Of a stretch of DNA of 64,000 nt, positions 7,794 to 16,871 are shown piece by piece. The position numbers were made by a program, and so were the translations under genes. The stretch comes from Algibacter marinivivus (lineage in GTDB: Bacteria; Bacteroidota; Bacteroidia; Flavobacteriales; Flavobacteriaceae): NCBI RefSeq assembly GCF_003143755.1, contig NZ_QFRI01000001.1, forward strand, positions 952,051-1,016,050, read 5' to 3'. The notes under the pieces were generated by a model, which saw only the letters and a program-made list of their open reading frames with translations, did no database searches and was not told the origin of the DNA. How positions within the stretch are numbered: the first letter of the stretch is position 1; every line of letters begins with the position of its first letter.

Positions 7794-10133
7794 TTATCCA
7801 AAGTCTAAATCTTCAGGTGTATCTTCATCTGTATCTTCATCAGTAAGTGTAGATTTATGTTTAGAACAATCAACATTAATAGATAAATTCTCTGGTTCTT
7901 GAAATTCTTCTTTTGAAATTTCTAAATCTTCATCAGCATAGCAACTGTTCATATATAAACCCCAAATTGGTAATGCCATAACAGCACCTTGACCATAAGT
8001 AATACTTTTAAAATGAGCCGCCCTATCTTCTGCACCTACCCAAACACCTGTAACTAAATTAGGTACCATACCCATAAACCAACCATCACTTTGGTTTTGT
8101 GTGGTTCCTGTTTTTCCTGCTATAGGATTTGTTAATTCATATGGATAACCTGTAACAACTTCTTTGTACTCTGTTCTATTTCTTTTATATGTATGACGCA
8201 AACTAGCCCCAGAACCAGATTGGGTAACACCTTGCATAAGCTGAACAGCTACATAGGCTGTTTCTTCACTTAAAACATCTCTTGTTTCAGGTTTGAATTG
8301 GTACAAAATTGTACCGTTTTTATCCTCTATACTAGTTACCATAACTGGTTTTGTATATACTCCTTGGTTAGCAAAAGCTGAATAAGCGCCAACCATTTCG
8401 TAAACACTAATATCAGGTGTCCCTAAAGCTATTGATGGTACAGCTAACATTTCTGATTCTACACCTAATTTTTTAGCTAAATCTACAACCGTTTGGGGTC
8501 CTACTTTATCAATTAATTGCGCAGTAACAGTATTAACAGAGTTTGCTAAAGCATTTTTTAATGTTCTAGTTCCTCCATAATTTGGAGTAGAATTTTTTGG
8601 ACACCATTCTTCTGGATTACCATATTTATTAGCTTCAATACAATACGGAACATCTGGGAATTCATCACAAGGCGAATAGTGTAACTGGTCAATAGCTGCA
8701 GTATAAACTAATGGCTTAAAAGTAGAACCTATTTGTCGTTTCCCTTGCTTCACCATATCGTACTGGAAATGCCTGTAATTAATACCACCAACCCATGCTT
8801 TTACATGACCTGTTTGTGGATTCATAGACATCATTCCCGTTCTTAAAAAAGACTTATAATAACGCATGGAATCAATAGGTTTCATAAGTGTATCAACCTC
8901 TGATGCTTTACCATCTTTCCATGTAAAAACAGACATTTTTACTGGTTTATCAAAAGACTTAATAATCTCATCATTAGATTTTTTTAAATCATATTTCATG
9001 TGTCTCCAGCGCTCAGATTGTCGCATGCCTCGTTTCATTAAAGCATCAATCTCTTCCTTTTCAAGCTCTAAAAAAGGTGCTGTAGGATTGCGTTTTGGTG
9101 TATTTTGATGAAAAAATTCTGCTTGTAACCTTGGCATGTGTTGTTGTACAGCGTTTTCAGCATAGGTTTGCATTCTAGAATCAATAGTAGTATAAATGGT
9201 TAATCCATCATTATACAAGTTCCATTTTGAGCCATCTGGTTTAGGATTCTTTTTAATCCAATCTTTCATAAAACCATCTAGATAGCCTCTAAAATAAGTG
9301 GCAATACCATCACGATGTGATTGCGGTGTGTATTTTAAATCTAAATCTGTTTTTTGAAGTGAATCTTTTACAGCTTCAGTAATATAACCGTATTTTTCCA
9401 TTTGAGCTAAAACTACATTTCGTCTATTTTTAACACCTACGGGATTTCGTCTTGGGTTATATAGAGATGAATTTTTAAACATCCCAACTAACATTGCCGA
9501 CTCTTTTAAGCTTAAATCTTTAGGCTCTTTATCAAAGTAAATACTCGAAGCGCTTCTGATTCCATCACCATTATTTCCAAAATCATAGATATTGAAATAT
9601 TGCGCCATGATTTCTTCTTTGGTATACTGACGTTCTAAACGTGTAGCAATAACCCATTCTTTGATTTTCTGAGTAAGTCTACTAAATGTACTTTTTGAAG
9701 CAACACCAACAAATAATTGTCTTGATAATTGTTGCGAAATAGTACTCGCTCCACCTCTTCCTCCTAAAAAGAAAAAAGCTCTTAAAGTTCCTCGGGCATC
9801 AATCCCAGAATGTTCATGATAACGCACATCTTCAGTGGCAACTAAAGCATCAACAAGGTCTTGTGATAATTCATTGTATCCTACTGGTGTTCTGTTATCC
9901 TTGAAATAGAATTTACCTAATGTTTTTCCATCTGAAGAAATAATCTCAGTTGCTAAATTAGTTCTTGGGTTTTCTAACTGTGTGTGATCAGGCATATCAC
10001 CTAAAGCTCCCCAAGATGCTAATAAAAAAATTAAGATTACAGAAAGTATTCCTCCCAAAAACACCATCCAAAACCAACGAATGTATTTTGAATAATCTTG
10101 AATTGCTTTTGTTTCTTTTTTTGCTTTTGCCAT
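7794..10133 (-). CDS. Class A penicillin-binding protein (PBP1A type)
   Basis: This 779-residue bifunctional peptidoglycan synthase polymerises lipid II glycan strands and cross-links peptides in the periplasm. An N-terminal membrane anchor spans about 20-42. The GT51 glycosyltransferase domain has catalytic E101 in ATEDVRYHEHSG and the STISQQLSRQL motif. The transpeptidase domain has S470-x-x-K473 in GSTFKP, an SVN motif, and KTGTT near 674. The C-terminus is acidic (DEDTDEDTPEDLDFG). It is the last gene of a ricT-gldH-PBP1A unit, 51 nt after gldH, and ends at a terminator. Length and motif order match Bacteroidota mrcA/ponA homologues. Confidence 0.95.
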   Translation of the reverse strand: MAKAKKETKAIQDYSKYIRWFWMVFLGGILSVILIFLLASWGALGDMPDHTQLENPRTNLATEIISSDGKTLGKFYFKDNRTPVGYNELSQDLVDALVATEDVRYHEHSGIDARGTLRAFFFLGGRGGASTISQQLSRQLFVGVASKSTFSRLTQKIKEWVIATRLERQYTKEEIMAQYFNIYDFGNNGDGIRSASSIYFDKEPKDLSLKESAMLVGMFKNSSLYNPRRNPVGVKNRRNVVLAQMEKYGYITEAVKDSLQKTDLDLKYTPQSHRDGIATYFRGYLDGFMKDWIKKNPKPDGSKWNLYNDGLTIYTTIDSRMQTYAENAVQQHMPRLQAEFFHQNTPKRNPTAPFLELEKEEIDALMKRGMRQSERWRHMKYDLKKSNDEIIKSFDKPVKMSVFTWKDGKASEVDTLMKPIDSMRYYKSFLRTGMMSMNPQTGHVKAWVGGINYRHFQYDMVKQGKRQIGSTFKPLVYTAAIDQLHYSPCDEFPDVPYCIEANKYGNPEEWCPKNSTPNYGGTRTLKNALANSVNTVTAQLIDKVGPQTVVDLAKKLGVESEMLAVPSIALGTPDISVYEMVGAYSAFANQGVYTKPVMVTSIEDKNGTILYQFKPETRDVLSEETAYVAVQLMQGVTQSGSGASLRHTYKRNRTEYKEVVTGYPYELTNPIAGKTGTTQNQSDGWFMGMVPNLVTGVWVGAEDRAAHFKSITYGQGAVMALPIWGLYMNSCYADEDLEISKEEFQEPENLSINVDCSKHKSTLTDEDTDEDTPEDLDFG

Positions 10134-10184
10134 AGTTTAAGTGTCTTAAGTTATGAGCCTCTTAAGTATTTAAAGTTATGTTGG

Positions 10185-10679
10185 TTATTTTATAGTTGGG
10201 TTTTCTATTCTAAACCCTATATCTGTGATGCCTTCCAACTCAACAACGCCATTTACTTTTCCATTTTCTCTCATAGCGTGTTGAATATTTACGGTATACT
10301 CTCCTGTTTCAGAGAAAATAACGTTTTCCTTATACCACAGTTTGTTTTCTTTTATATCCGTGTATCCTTCGCCTAAAAGTTTTCCACTTGGTTCTGCCAT
10401 TCTATATTCCAAGGTGTCTTTTATTGTTTTACCATGCGGAAAAATCATTTCGACTATTAAGAAAATATTATTGTATTTATAAGCGTTGGTATTTCTTAAA
10501 TTAACAAATAAATTATAGGCTATAGTTGAATCTGGCGGATTTACTTTAAAATTTACAACAGTATCTTTATGCCATACATTAGGAACCGATTTATAGCGAT
10601 CAAAAACACTATTTGAATCGCATGAAACCATCATAAAAAAACAAATACCAAAAAATAATAAGATTCTATTTTGCAGCAT
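10185..10679 (-). CDS. gldH: Gliding motility lipoprotein GldH
   Basis: The start is set at ATG 10679, giving 164 residues with a lipoprotein signal ending in FMMVSC (Cys20); the frame is open further upstream but only over the ricT tail. GldH is an envelope lipoprotein required for gliding in Flavobacterium and works with the other Gld/type IX secretion proteins. The body (FDRYKSVPNVWHKDTVVNF... GDTLEYRMAEPSG-like region, ending TDIGFRIENP) fits the family. It overlaps the ricT stop by 14 nt and precedes PBP1A by 51 nt, so translational coupling to ricT is likely. Confidence 0.9.
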   Translation of the reverse strand: MLQNRILLFFGICFFMMVSCDSNSVFDRYKSVPNVWHKDTVVNFKVNPPDSTIAYNLFVNLRNTNAYKYNNIFLIVEMIFPHGKTIKDTLEYRMAEPSGKLLGEGYTDIKENKLWYKENVIFSETGEYTVNIQHAMRENGKVNGVVELEGITDIGFRIENPTIK

Positions 10680-11937
10680 TTTTAGTGTTTTGCGGTTTTC
10701 TTTTGTTGTTTTTTCTTCGTTTATTTTGATTAGGGTTTTTCTTGTTTTCGGGAGTATTTTTATTTCCTCCGTTATTGGCACCAGCCTCTTTATTATTATG
10801 ATTCCCCTTCTTTCTTCTATTATTTCTACGTTTATTATTACGTTTTGGACTATCAAAGCGTGTTAAACTATCTTGACCCACAACGTTTTCAAATACTTCT
10901 TTAGTATCTTCTTCTACAAGATCTGAAGCATATTCTTCAAGGCTAGCTATTTTTTTCTTTTGCTTATTTATTTCAATAATTTCATTGGCTTGCTCTGTAG
11001 TAATCTTGTGCCAATTCATCCACTCACCTTCATAAGCATACCACATATGACCTTTAAAAATATCCGTTTTTTGGCAAACAGCAGTTCCCTTTTCAGTGTA
11101 TAGTTTTGTATCGTTCTTTGGAAAACTTTTTAATGCATCTAAGTACGTATCCAACTCATAGTTTAAGCAACATTTTAGTTTGCCACATTGACCAGCTAAT
11201 TTTTGCGGATTTAAGGATAATTGTTGATAACGTGCCGCCGATGTACTTACTGAACGAAAATCTGTTAACCATGTAGAACAACATAACTCACGTCCACAAG
11301 AACCAATACCTCCAAGTCTTGCCGCTTCTTGACGAAAACCAACTTGTTTCATTTCAATTCTAGTTCTAAACTCACGAGCAAAAACTTTAATAAGTTCTCT
11401 AAAATCAACACGTTCTTCAGCAGTGTAATAAAATGTAGCTTTACTGGCATCACCTTGAAATTCAATATCTGAAATCTTCATTTGAAGCTTCAAATCGATT
11501 GCAAACTGGCGCGCTTTCACCTTCATTGGCTCTTCTTTATCACGTGCTGTTTGCCAAATATCAATATCTTTCTGACTTGCTTTACGGTAAATTTTTAAAG
11601 CTTCTTCAAGATTTTCTGATATGTTTTTACGCTTCATTTGAACACGTACCAATTCCCCCGTAAGGGTAACCATACCTATATCATGACCCGCTTTTGCTTG
11701 AGTTGCAACAATATCACCGATACTTAAAGTTAAATTTTCAGTATTATGATAGTATACTTTTCTACCGTTTTTATAACGAACCTCAACCCAATTAAAGGGC
11801 TTTTCTCCGTTAGGAAGAGACATATTTGATAACCAATCAAAAACAGTTAGTTTGTTACAACTGTCTGTACCACAGGTACCATTATTTTTGCAGCCTTTTG
11901 GGGAGCCGTCTTTAGTCGTGCAACTAGCGCAAGCCAT
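10666..11937 (-). CDS. ricT: PSP1 / RicT (YaaT)-family protein
   Basis: A 423-residue PSP1-domain protein. The Cys-rich N-terminus (MACASCTTKD...) is followed by the PSP1 core with conserved Cys clusters C214, C219-C220 (GSCGRELCC) and C251, C256-C257 (CGKLKCC). In Bacillus, RicT is part of an Fe-S-containing complex that affects RNase Y-dependent RNA maturation; whether this holds in flavobacteria is an inference. From about residue 360 there is a very basic Lys/Asn/Arg-rich tail that could bind nucleic acid. It is first in the ricT-gldH-PBP1A operon and overlaps gldH by 14 nt. Confidence 0.9.
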   Translation of the reverse strand: MACASCTTKDGSPKGCKNNGTCGTDSCNKLTVFDWLSNMSLPNGEKPFNWVEVRYKNGRKVYYHNTENLTLSIGDIVATQAKAGHDIGMVTLTGELVRVQMKRKNISENLEEALKIYRKASQKDIDIWQTARDKEEPMKVKARQFAIDLKLQMKISDIEFQGDASKATFYYTAEERVDFRELIKVFAREFRTRIEMKQVGFRQEAARLGGIGSCGRELCCSTWLTDFRSVSTSAARYQQLSLNPQKLAGQCGKLKCCLNYELDTYLDALKSFPKNDTKLYTEKGTAVCQKTDIFKGHMWYAYEGEWMNWHKITTEQANEIIEINKQKKKIASLEEYASDLVEEDTKEVFENVVGQDSLTRFDSPKRNNKRRNNRRKKGNHNNKEAGANNGGNKNTPENKKNPNQNKRRKNNKRKPQNTKNAAK

Positions 11938-12297
11938 ATTTATATATATTGATTCCGATTAGAATTAAATATCTACCGGAAGATGGTTCGTAATTATATT
12001 GAATCTCGCTCTAAAATTTCAACATTCTAAAAGCTTGATAATAAGTTTCTAAGAATCTATTTTTAAAAAGGTTCTTTCAAAAAAAGACTTCTCGGACGTA
12101 AATATAAGATTATTATAAGAGACTATAAAGTAAAGGGTTTCTTAATTAAACTCAACGTCGTAATTAAGCTAATTGGGTATGATTTTGAGTCATTTTCTTT
12201 TCGGTAAATGTTACAAAACCTTTTCCTAAGAACTAACCCTTGCTCACATTTAATAAATTCTTCGATGTAATAGGTATAACCTTCTAAAACATTAATT
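11938..12297. other. 360-nt divergent intergenic region
   Basis: This gap separates ricT (minus) from the M23 peptidase gene (plus). I find no ORF with coding character and no RNA gene. The only promoter-like sequence is TATATTTA on the minus strand (12099-12106), one mismatch from TAnnTTTG, which could serve ricT with a long leader. No clear promoter was found for the plus-strand gene. Confidence 0.5.
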
Positions 12298-13722
12298 ATG
12301 AAATCTAAAATTACTCTTCAATTTATCTTTTCAATATTAACCTTTAGTATTCTAAACGCACAAGCACCAAATTTTATACCAGATGGAGGCGAATTTGTTT
12401 TTAACCCAGACAATGTCCCTTGTATAACAGATGAACAAAGAGACGTTGTTTTAAACGAAATCAAAAACAGTATTCAACAATTAAAAGTTGAAAAGAAATT
12501 ATCTTATAAAGGAAAGCATAATAAATTAATCCATCCACTATTTATTTGGCCTGTAAAAAAGAAAGATGGTTTAGAATACAATGATGTTTGGGGAATTTCA
12601 AACTATGTAGACCAAAACTCAGCATTTCCTAATCAAACCTTAGATTATAATTGTGGAAACAGAACTTATGATACAACAAATGGATATAATCATGCAGGAA
12701 TTGATATTTTTAATTGGCCATTTCAATGGAAAATGATGGATAATGATGATGTTGAAATAATTGCAGCTGCACCTGGGCAAATTCTTGCTAAAGTGGACTC
12801 TCGAACTGATAGAAGCTGCTCATTTAATGGAACTAATTGGAATTTTGTTTACATTCAGCATGATGATGGTAGTGTGGCTGTGTATGGACACCTAAAACAA
12901 AACTCAGCTACCACAAAAAATGTTGGAGATATGGTGACTGAAGGAGAATACTTAGGAATTGTTGGGAGTTCTGGAAACTCCACTGGTCCTCATTTACATT
13001 TTGAAGTATATTCTGAAATTGAATGGAATGGTGTTGGTCAAGATATTTTAGTAGATCCATACGCTGGTACTTGTAATAACATGAATACTGATACATGGTG
13101 GCAAAACCAAAAACCTTATAATAATCCAAATATTAATGCTGTACTAACCCATAGTGCGCCTCCAGTTTTTCCAAATTGTCCTACTCAAGAAATAAGTAAT
13201 GAAAATGATGATTTTGACACTTCAGAATCTATAACTTTTGGTTTATACATGAGAGATCAAATGAATGGGACGAACATCAACCTAAAAGTTATAAGACCTG
13301 ACAATTCAGTGGTGTATAATTGGAATTTTCCTTTTAATGCTAATTATAATTCATCCTATTGGTACTGGACTTTTTCAAATATCTATAATATGAATGGTGA
13401 ATGGAAATGGGAAGCAACCTACCAAGGTCAAACGGTTACACATAGCTTTAATATTACAGGTGTTTTAAGTGTTGAAGACCAGTATTTAAAAGACACTTCA
13501 ATATACCCCAATCCGGCTAATGATATAATTCATATTTCTACAGTAAAGAAAATTGTGAATGCTGAAATTATAAACGTAACAGGAAAAGCCATTCAATCTT
13601 TCAATAACCCTAATCAAGGATTGAAAACTATTAATACATCCAATTTGTCAAACGGATTGTACTTTCTAAGATTAGAAGGTGATACTTATGAAAAGAAAAC
13701 CATAAAGTTTATAAAGCAATAA
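12298..13722 (+). CDS. Secreted M23 metallopeptidase with type IX sorting domain
   Basis: A 474-residue exported protein with a signal peptide (cleavage near residue 22, LNAQ). The M23/LytM-like domain (about 120-245) keeps the zinc site: H132 and D136 in NHAGID, and HLHFE with H232 and H234. A middle region (about 290-390) resembles a beta-sandwich. The C-terminal 75 residues from SIYPNPANDIIHIS onwards form a type A sorting domain (por secretion tail) that directs export by the type IX system. M23 enzymes cut glycyl or peptidoglycan peptide bonds; the target here could be foreign cell walls or proteins. Its mRNA ends at a hairpin shared with trhO. Confidence 0.9.
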   Translation: MKSKITLQFIFSILTFSILNAQAPNFIPDGGEFVFNPDNVPCITDEQRDVVLNEIKNSIQQLKVEKKLSYKGKHNKLIHPLFIWPVKKKDGLEYNDVWGISNYVDQNSAFPNQTLDYNCGNRTYDTTNGYNHAGIDIFNWPFQWKMMDNDDVEIIAAAPGQILAKVDSRTDRSCSFNGTNWNFVYIQHDDGSVAVYGHLKQNSATTKNVGDMVTEGEYLGIVGSSGNSTGPHLHFEVYSEIEWNGVGQDILVDPYAGTCNNMNTDTWWQNQKPYNNPNINAVLTHSAPPVFPNCPTQEISNENDDFDTSESITFGLYMRDQMNGTNINLKVIRPDNSVVYNWNFPFNANYNSSYWYWTFSNIYNMNGEWKWEATYQGQTVTHSFNITGVLSVEDQYLKDTSIYPNPANDIIHISTVKKIVNAEIINVTGKAIQSFNNPNQGLKTINTSNLSNGLYFLRLEGDTYEKKTIKFIKQ

Positions 13723-13753
13723 AAAAATAGGCTCCAAAACGGAGCCTATTTTT
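13723..13753. terminator. Bidirectional terminator between the M23 gene and trhO
   Basis: AATAGGCTCC (13726-13735), loop AAAAC, GGAGCCTATT (13741-13750), with A-rich and T-rich flanks on both sides so it works in both directions. It begins right after the plus-strand stop and reaches the trhO stop codon (13752-13754). Confidence 0.9.
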
Positions 13754-14816
13754 ATTTCTTAAAGTTCTCGAATATATTCCTTAAATCTTTTTTATAAGGT
13801 AAATGGTCTGCACGCCCCTTCTTAAAAATATCATTGCTATTTCCTTGTCCCTTACGCAATGCTTTTTGCTCTTCGTAAGGCAATGCATGGATTTCTTTAC
13901 AAGACGATGAACAACAATTATCCATCTCCTCCTTACAAGCATCACACTGTATAAAAAGTAAGTGGCAAGCATCATTAGCGCAATTGGTGTGCACATCAAA
14001 AGGCGACCCACATTGGTGGCATTGCGCAATCACATCATCACTAATTTTTTCAGCCCTACGCTCATCAAAAACAAAGTTTTTACCTAAAAATTTATTCTCT
14101 AAATCTTGATCTTTAACCTGTCTTGTATACTCAATAATACCGCCTTCTAACTGATATACATTTTTAAAGCCCTTATGCTTAAAATACGCACTAGCCTTTT
14201 CACAACGTATACCTCCAGTACAATACATTACCAAGTTTTTATCTTCCTTATGGTCTTTTAAATCATCCTCAATAATATCTAACGATTCTCTAAACGTATC
14301 CACATCAGGAGTTACAGCATTTTTAAAATGCCCAATCTCACTTTCGTAATGGTTACGCATATCCACCAAAACGGTTTTATCATCCTCAATAAGTGCATTG
14401 AATTTTTCAGCATCAACATGCACGCCTTTATTGGTTACATCAAACGTATCATCATTTAAACCATCAGCCACAATTTTATGTCGCACCTTTACTTTTAATT
14501 TTAAAAACGACATATTGTCCTGCTCCACAGCAATATTCAATCGGATGTCTTTCAAAAAATTAATAGTATCCAAATGCGTTTTAAATGCATTAAAACGATC
14601 TGCAGGTAATGATAATTGCCCATTAATACCCTCATGAGCCACATAAATACGTCCTAAAACGTCCATACTATTCCAAGCAATAAACAATTGGTCTCTAAAC
14701 TCTTGAGGATTTTCAATTTTAGCGTACTGATAAAAAGAAAGTGTTAATCTGTCCTTTCCGGCCTTCTCAATTAACTCCGCTCTCTCCTTTGCGCTTAAGG
14801 TATTGTACAGTTGCAT
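13752..14816 (-). CDS. trhO: tRNA uridine(34) hydroxylase TrhO (rhodanese-like)
   Basis: This 354-residue member of the YceA/TrhO family hydroxylates U34 of some tRNAs to 5-hydroxyuridine using O2, the first step to cmo5U/mo5U. The N-terminal acylphosphatase-like domain has the HEGINGQLS motif. The rhodanese domain carries active-site C199 in YCTGGIRC, with C204 close by. The C-terminal domain is rich in CxxC-type cysteines (CHQCGSPFDVHTNC..., CDACKEEMDNCC), probably a metal site. Monocistronic; a TACATTTG box lies 39 nt upstream and the terminator is shared with the M23 gene. Confidence 0.93.
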   Translation of the reverse strand: MQLYNTLSAKERAELIEKAGKDRLTLSFYQYAKIENPQEFRDQLFIAWNSMDVLGRIYVAHEGINGQLSLPADRFNAFKTHLDTINFLKDIRLNIAVEQDNMSFLKLKVKVRHKIVADGLNDDTFDVTNKGVHVDAEKFNALIEDDKTVLVDMRNHYESEIGHFKNAVTPDVDTFRESLDIIEDDLKDHKEDKNLVMYCTGGIRCEKASAYFKHKGFKNVYQLEGGIIEYTRQVKDQDLENKFLGKNFVFDERRAEKISDDVIAQCHQCGSPFDVHTNCANDACHLLFIQCDACKEEMDNCCSSSCKEIHALPYEEQKALRKGQGNSNDIFKKGRADHLPYKKDLRNIFENFKK

Positions 14817-14854
14817 GCTATACTAATTTAAGGTTATAAGAATATTTTAAGCTG

Positions 14855-14862
14855 CAAATGTA
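14855..14862 (-). promoter_or_regulatory. Candidate -7 box of trhO
   Basis: On the minus strand TACATTTG matches TAnnTTTG exactly and lies 39 nt upstream of the trhO ATG (14816). No well-spaced -33 element was seen. Confidence 0.45.
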
Positions 14863-14885
14863 CAACATCTAAGCAATATTAAAAA

Positions 14886-14992
14886 TTTGGGCGCTACCCA
14901 AAAGGGTCGGGCTATCCGTTCCAAGTCCTCGCTTATGCACTAAGGTGCAAAAGCTGTGGGCTTTCCACTACTATCCCTAGCGCACACAACCG
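14886..14992 (+). repeat. TTTGGGCG intergenic repeat, copy A
   Basis: It starts TTTGGGCGCTACCC and continues through AAGGGTCGGGCTATCCG to a CTATCCCTAGCGCA end. The same start (TTTGGGCGYTACC..AAGGGTCGGGCT) and an end containing ATCCCTAGCGC/ATCCCTAACGC recur at 23911 and 27450. It is more GC-rich than its surroundings and has no ORF. Confidence 0.8.
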
Positions 14993-15034
14993 CCAAAGCC
15001 ATTTCTCAAACCAAAAAACAATGATATATTCCAA

Positions 15035-15068
15035 TAAAAAAGCACCAAAATTTTCATTAAGGTGCTTT
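15035..15068 (-). terminator. Orphan minus-strand terminator hairpin
   Basis: Read on the minus strand, AAAGCACC, a 14-nt loop, GGTGCTTT, then a T run (the A run at 15036-15041 on the plus strand). It follows only the 18-codon mini-ORF ending at 15088; no full minus-strand gene lies upstream of it before recA. Confidence 0.55.
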
Positions 15069-15226
15069 AATTGAGTTTAGAGTTAGTCTATTTCAAAAAC
15101 TCATTGGCAAATTTGATAGCAAACTTTTTCCACTTATACATGTTAGATGCGTCTTAACTAAAAAGGTTGCGTCTAAATAATAAATTTCTACTTTTCTAAT
15201 TCAATTTTTTATGTTGAAAACTATTA

Positions 15227-15257
15227 TTGTGATATGACAAAAGATGTAGTACTTTAG
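15227..15257 (+). promoter_or_regulatory. recA promoter
   Basis: TTG at 15227-15229, a 20-nt spacer, and TACTTTAG at 15250-15257 (one mismatch to TAnnTTTG). The box ends 30 nt before the recA ATG, a typical leader length. Confidence 0.55.
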
Positions 15258-15287
15258 CGTACAATTTTTCAGAAAAACACAAAGATA

Positions 15288-16295
15288 ATGAGCAGCGATA
15301 AAGAAAAAGAAGCAAAATTAAAAGCACTAAAACTAACATTAGACAAACTAGATAAAGCATACGGAAAAGGTACTGTAATGAAAATGAGCGACGCTGCAGT
15401 AATAGATGTAGACGCCATCCCATCAGGTTCTTTAGGTTTAGATATTGCCTTAGGCGTTGGAGGTTACCCAAGAGGTAGGGTTGTAGAAATTTATGGTCCA
15501 GAGTCATCAGGTAAAACAACCTTAACGTTACACGCTATAGCTGAAGCGCAAAAAGCTGGTGGTATTGCCGCATTTATTGATGCAGAACATGCTTTTGATC
15601 GTTTTTATGCCGAAAAATTAGGTGTAGATATTGATAATTTAATCATCTCGCAACCAGATAATGGCGAGCAAGCATTAGAAATTGCAGATAATTTAATTCG
15701 TTCTGGCGCTATCGATATCGTCGTAGTCGATTCAGTTGCAGCTTTAACACCAAAAAGTGAAATTGAAGGTGAAATGGGAGACTCAAAAATGGGGCTTCAC
15801 GCACGTTTAATGTCTCAAGCTTTAAGAAAACTAACAGCTTCAATTAGTAAAACCAATTGTACCGTAATTTTCATTAACCAATTACGTGAAAAAATAGGCG
15901 TAATGTTCGGTAACCCAGAAACAACAACTGGTGGTAATGCATTAAAGTTTTACGCTTCAGTACGTTTAGATATTCGTCGTTCAACACAAATAAAAAGTAC
16001 AGATGGTGCTGTTATGGGTAATAAAACCCGTGTAAAAGTGGTTAAAAACAAAGTTGCACCACCGTTTAGATTAGCCGAATTTGATATCATGTATGGTGAG
16101 GGCGTTTCTAAAGTTGGAGAAATTTTAGATTTAGCAGTAGAGCATGAAATTGTTAAGAAAAGCGGCTCATGGTTTAGTTACGATGATACTAAGCTCGGTC
16201 AAGGTAGAGATGCTGTAAAATCCCTAATAAAAGATAATCCAGAACTCATGGACGAGCTTGAAGATAAAGTAAGAGCAATAGTTTCAGAACAATAA
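15288..16295 (+). CDS. recA: Recombinase RecA
   Basis: At 335 residues it has normal length. RecA forms ATP-dependent filaments on single-stranded DNA, pairs homologous strands, and acts as SOS co-protease where LexA exists. Visible motifs are Walker A GPESSGKT (70-77), the [21 protein letters not shown] region, L1 loop MSQALRKLT and L2 loop with [20 protein letters not shown]. The C-terminal domain ends [10 protein letters not shown]. It is monocistronic between its own promoter and a strong terminator. Confidence 0.98.
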   Translation: MSSDKEKEAKLKALKLTLDKLDKAYGKGTVMKMSDAAVIDVDAIPSGSLGLDIALGVGGYPRGRVVEIYGPESSGKTTLTLHAIAEAQKAGGIAAFIDAEHAFDRFYAEKLGVDIDNLIISQPDNGEQALEIADNLIRSGAIDIVVVDSVAALTPKSEIEGEMGDSKMGLHARLMSQALRKLTASISKTNCTVIFINQLREKIGVMFGNPETTTGGNALKFYASVRLDIRRSTQIKSTDGAVMGNKTRVKVVKNKVAPPFRLAEFDIMYGEGVSKVGEILDLAVEHEIVKKSGSWFSYDDTKLGQGRDAVKSLIKDNPELMDELEDKVRAIVSEQ

Positions 16296-16300
16296 TATAA

Positions 16301-16326
16301 AATCCCGTTAATTCGGGATTTTTTTA
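16301..16326 (+). terminator. recA terminator
   Basis: AATCCCG (16301-16307), loop TTAATT, CGGGATT (16314-16320), followed directly by a run of Ts. Confidence 0.9.
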
Positions 16327-16430
16327 TGACCAATAATTCTTTTAAAATTCTTTATTTTTATACGCAACCTTTTTAGTTTATATGCATCTACTAAGTGCAA
16401 ACATGTATATAACCCTGAATTTATTTTGCT

Positions 16431-16844
16431 ATGAAAAAGTTATTAGTTCTTTGTTTAACGCTTATACTTTGTGCGTCTTGTAGTATTGAAGACGATGGCA
16501 CTAGTTTTAGTTTTGAAATTTTACCTGTTGAAAGTGTAGATATACCTGACGAATTTGAGTTAGGAGAAACTTATCCGATAACAGTATCGTATTTAAGACC
16601 ATCTACTTGCCACGCTTTCAAAGAGTTTTATTATTTAAAAGAAAATAATGAACGAACTGTTGCTCCAATTACTTACATTTTTGACAACAACAACTGTGAG
16701 ACTCTTGAAGAAAACAACTTAGTAGAGTCAACTTTTAATTTTAGAGTTACAAGTAATGGCTCTTATATTTTTAAGTTTTGGCAAGGAGAAGATACCGACG
16801 GAGAAACTCAATACTTAACCATTGAAGTACCTGTTGTTGAGTAA
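16431..16844 (+). CDS. Putative lipoprotein of unknown function (137 aa)
   Basis: A lipoprotein signal peptide ends in LILCASC (Cys17). The mature part is a short acidic domain of predicted beta strands with two later Cys (about positions 62 and 87: STCHAFKEFYY, NNNCETLEEN) that could form a disulfide. I do not recognise a named family. It lies 27 nt before the ECF sigma gene on the same strand, so it may be co-transcribed with the sigma/beta-barrel pair, but it could equally be an independent gene. Confidence 0.75.
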   Translation: MKKLLVLCLTLILCASCSIEDDGTSFSFEILPVESVDIPDEFELGETYPITVSYLRPSTCHAFKEFYYLKENNERTVAPITYIFDNNNCETLEENNLVESTFNFRVTSNGSYIFKFWQGEDTDGETQYLTIEVPVVE

Positions 16845-16871
16845 AAATTATTAATTATATACCTGTTTGAT

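Larger units (their letters stand above)
14817..15287. other. 471-nt intergenic region upstream of recA
   Basis: It contains, in order, the trhO promoter, repeat copy A, a minus-strand terminator-like hairpin (15035-15068), an 18-codon minus-strand mini-ORF (15088-15141), a pair of TGCGTCT direct repeats (15148-15154 and 15168-15174), and the recA promoter. No full gene is present. The hairpin-plus-mini-ORF order looks like the 3' end of a lost gene. Confidence 0.6.

Noticed and set aside
10680-10856. N-terminal extension of GldH to 10856
   Set aside because: This part is the RicT tail in another frame; the lipoprotein signal begins at ATG 10679.
15196-15519. 107-codon minus-strand ORF
   Set aside because: Antisense to the recA start and promoter; Leu-rich translation reflects the reverse of recA codons.
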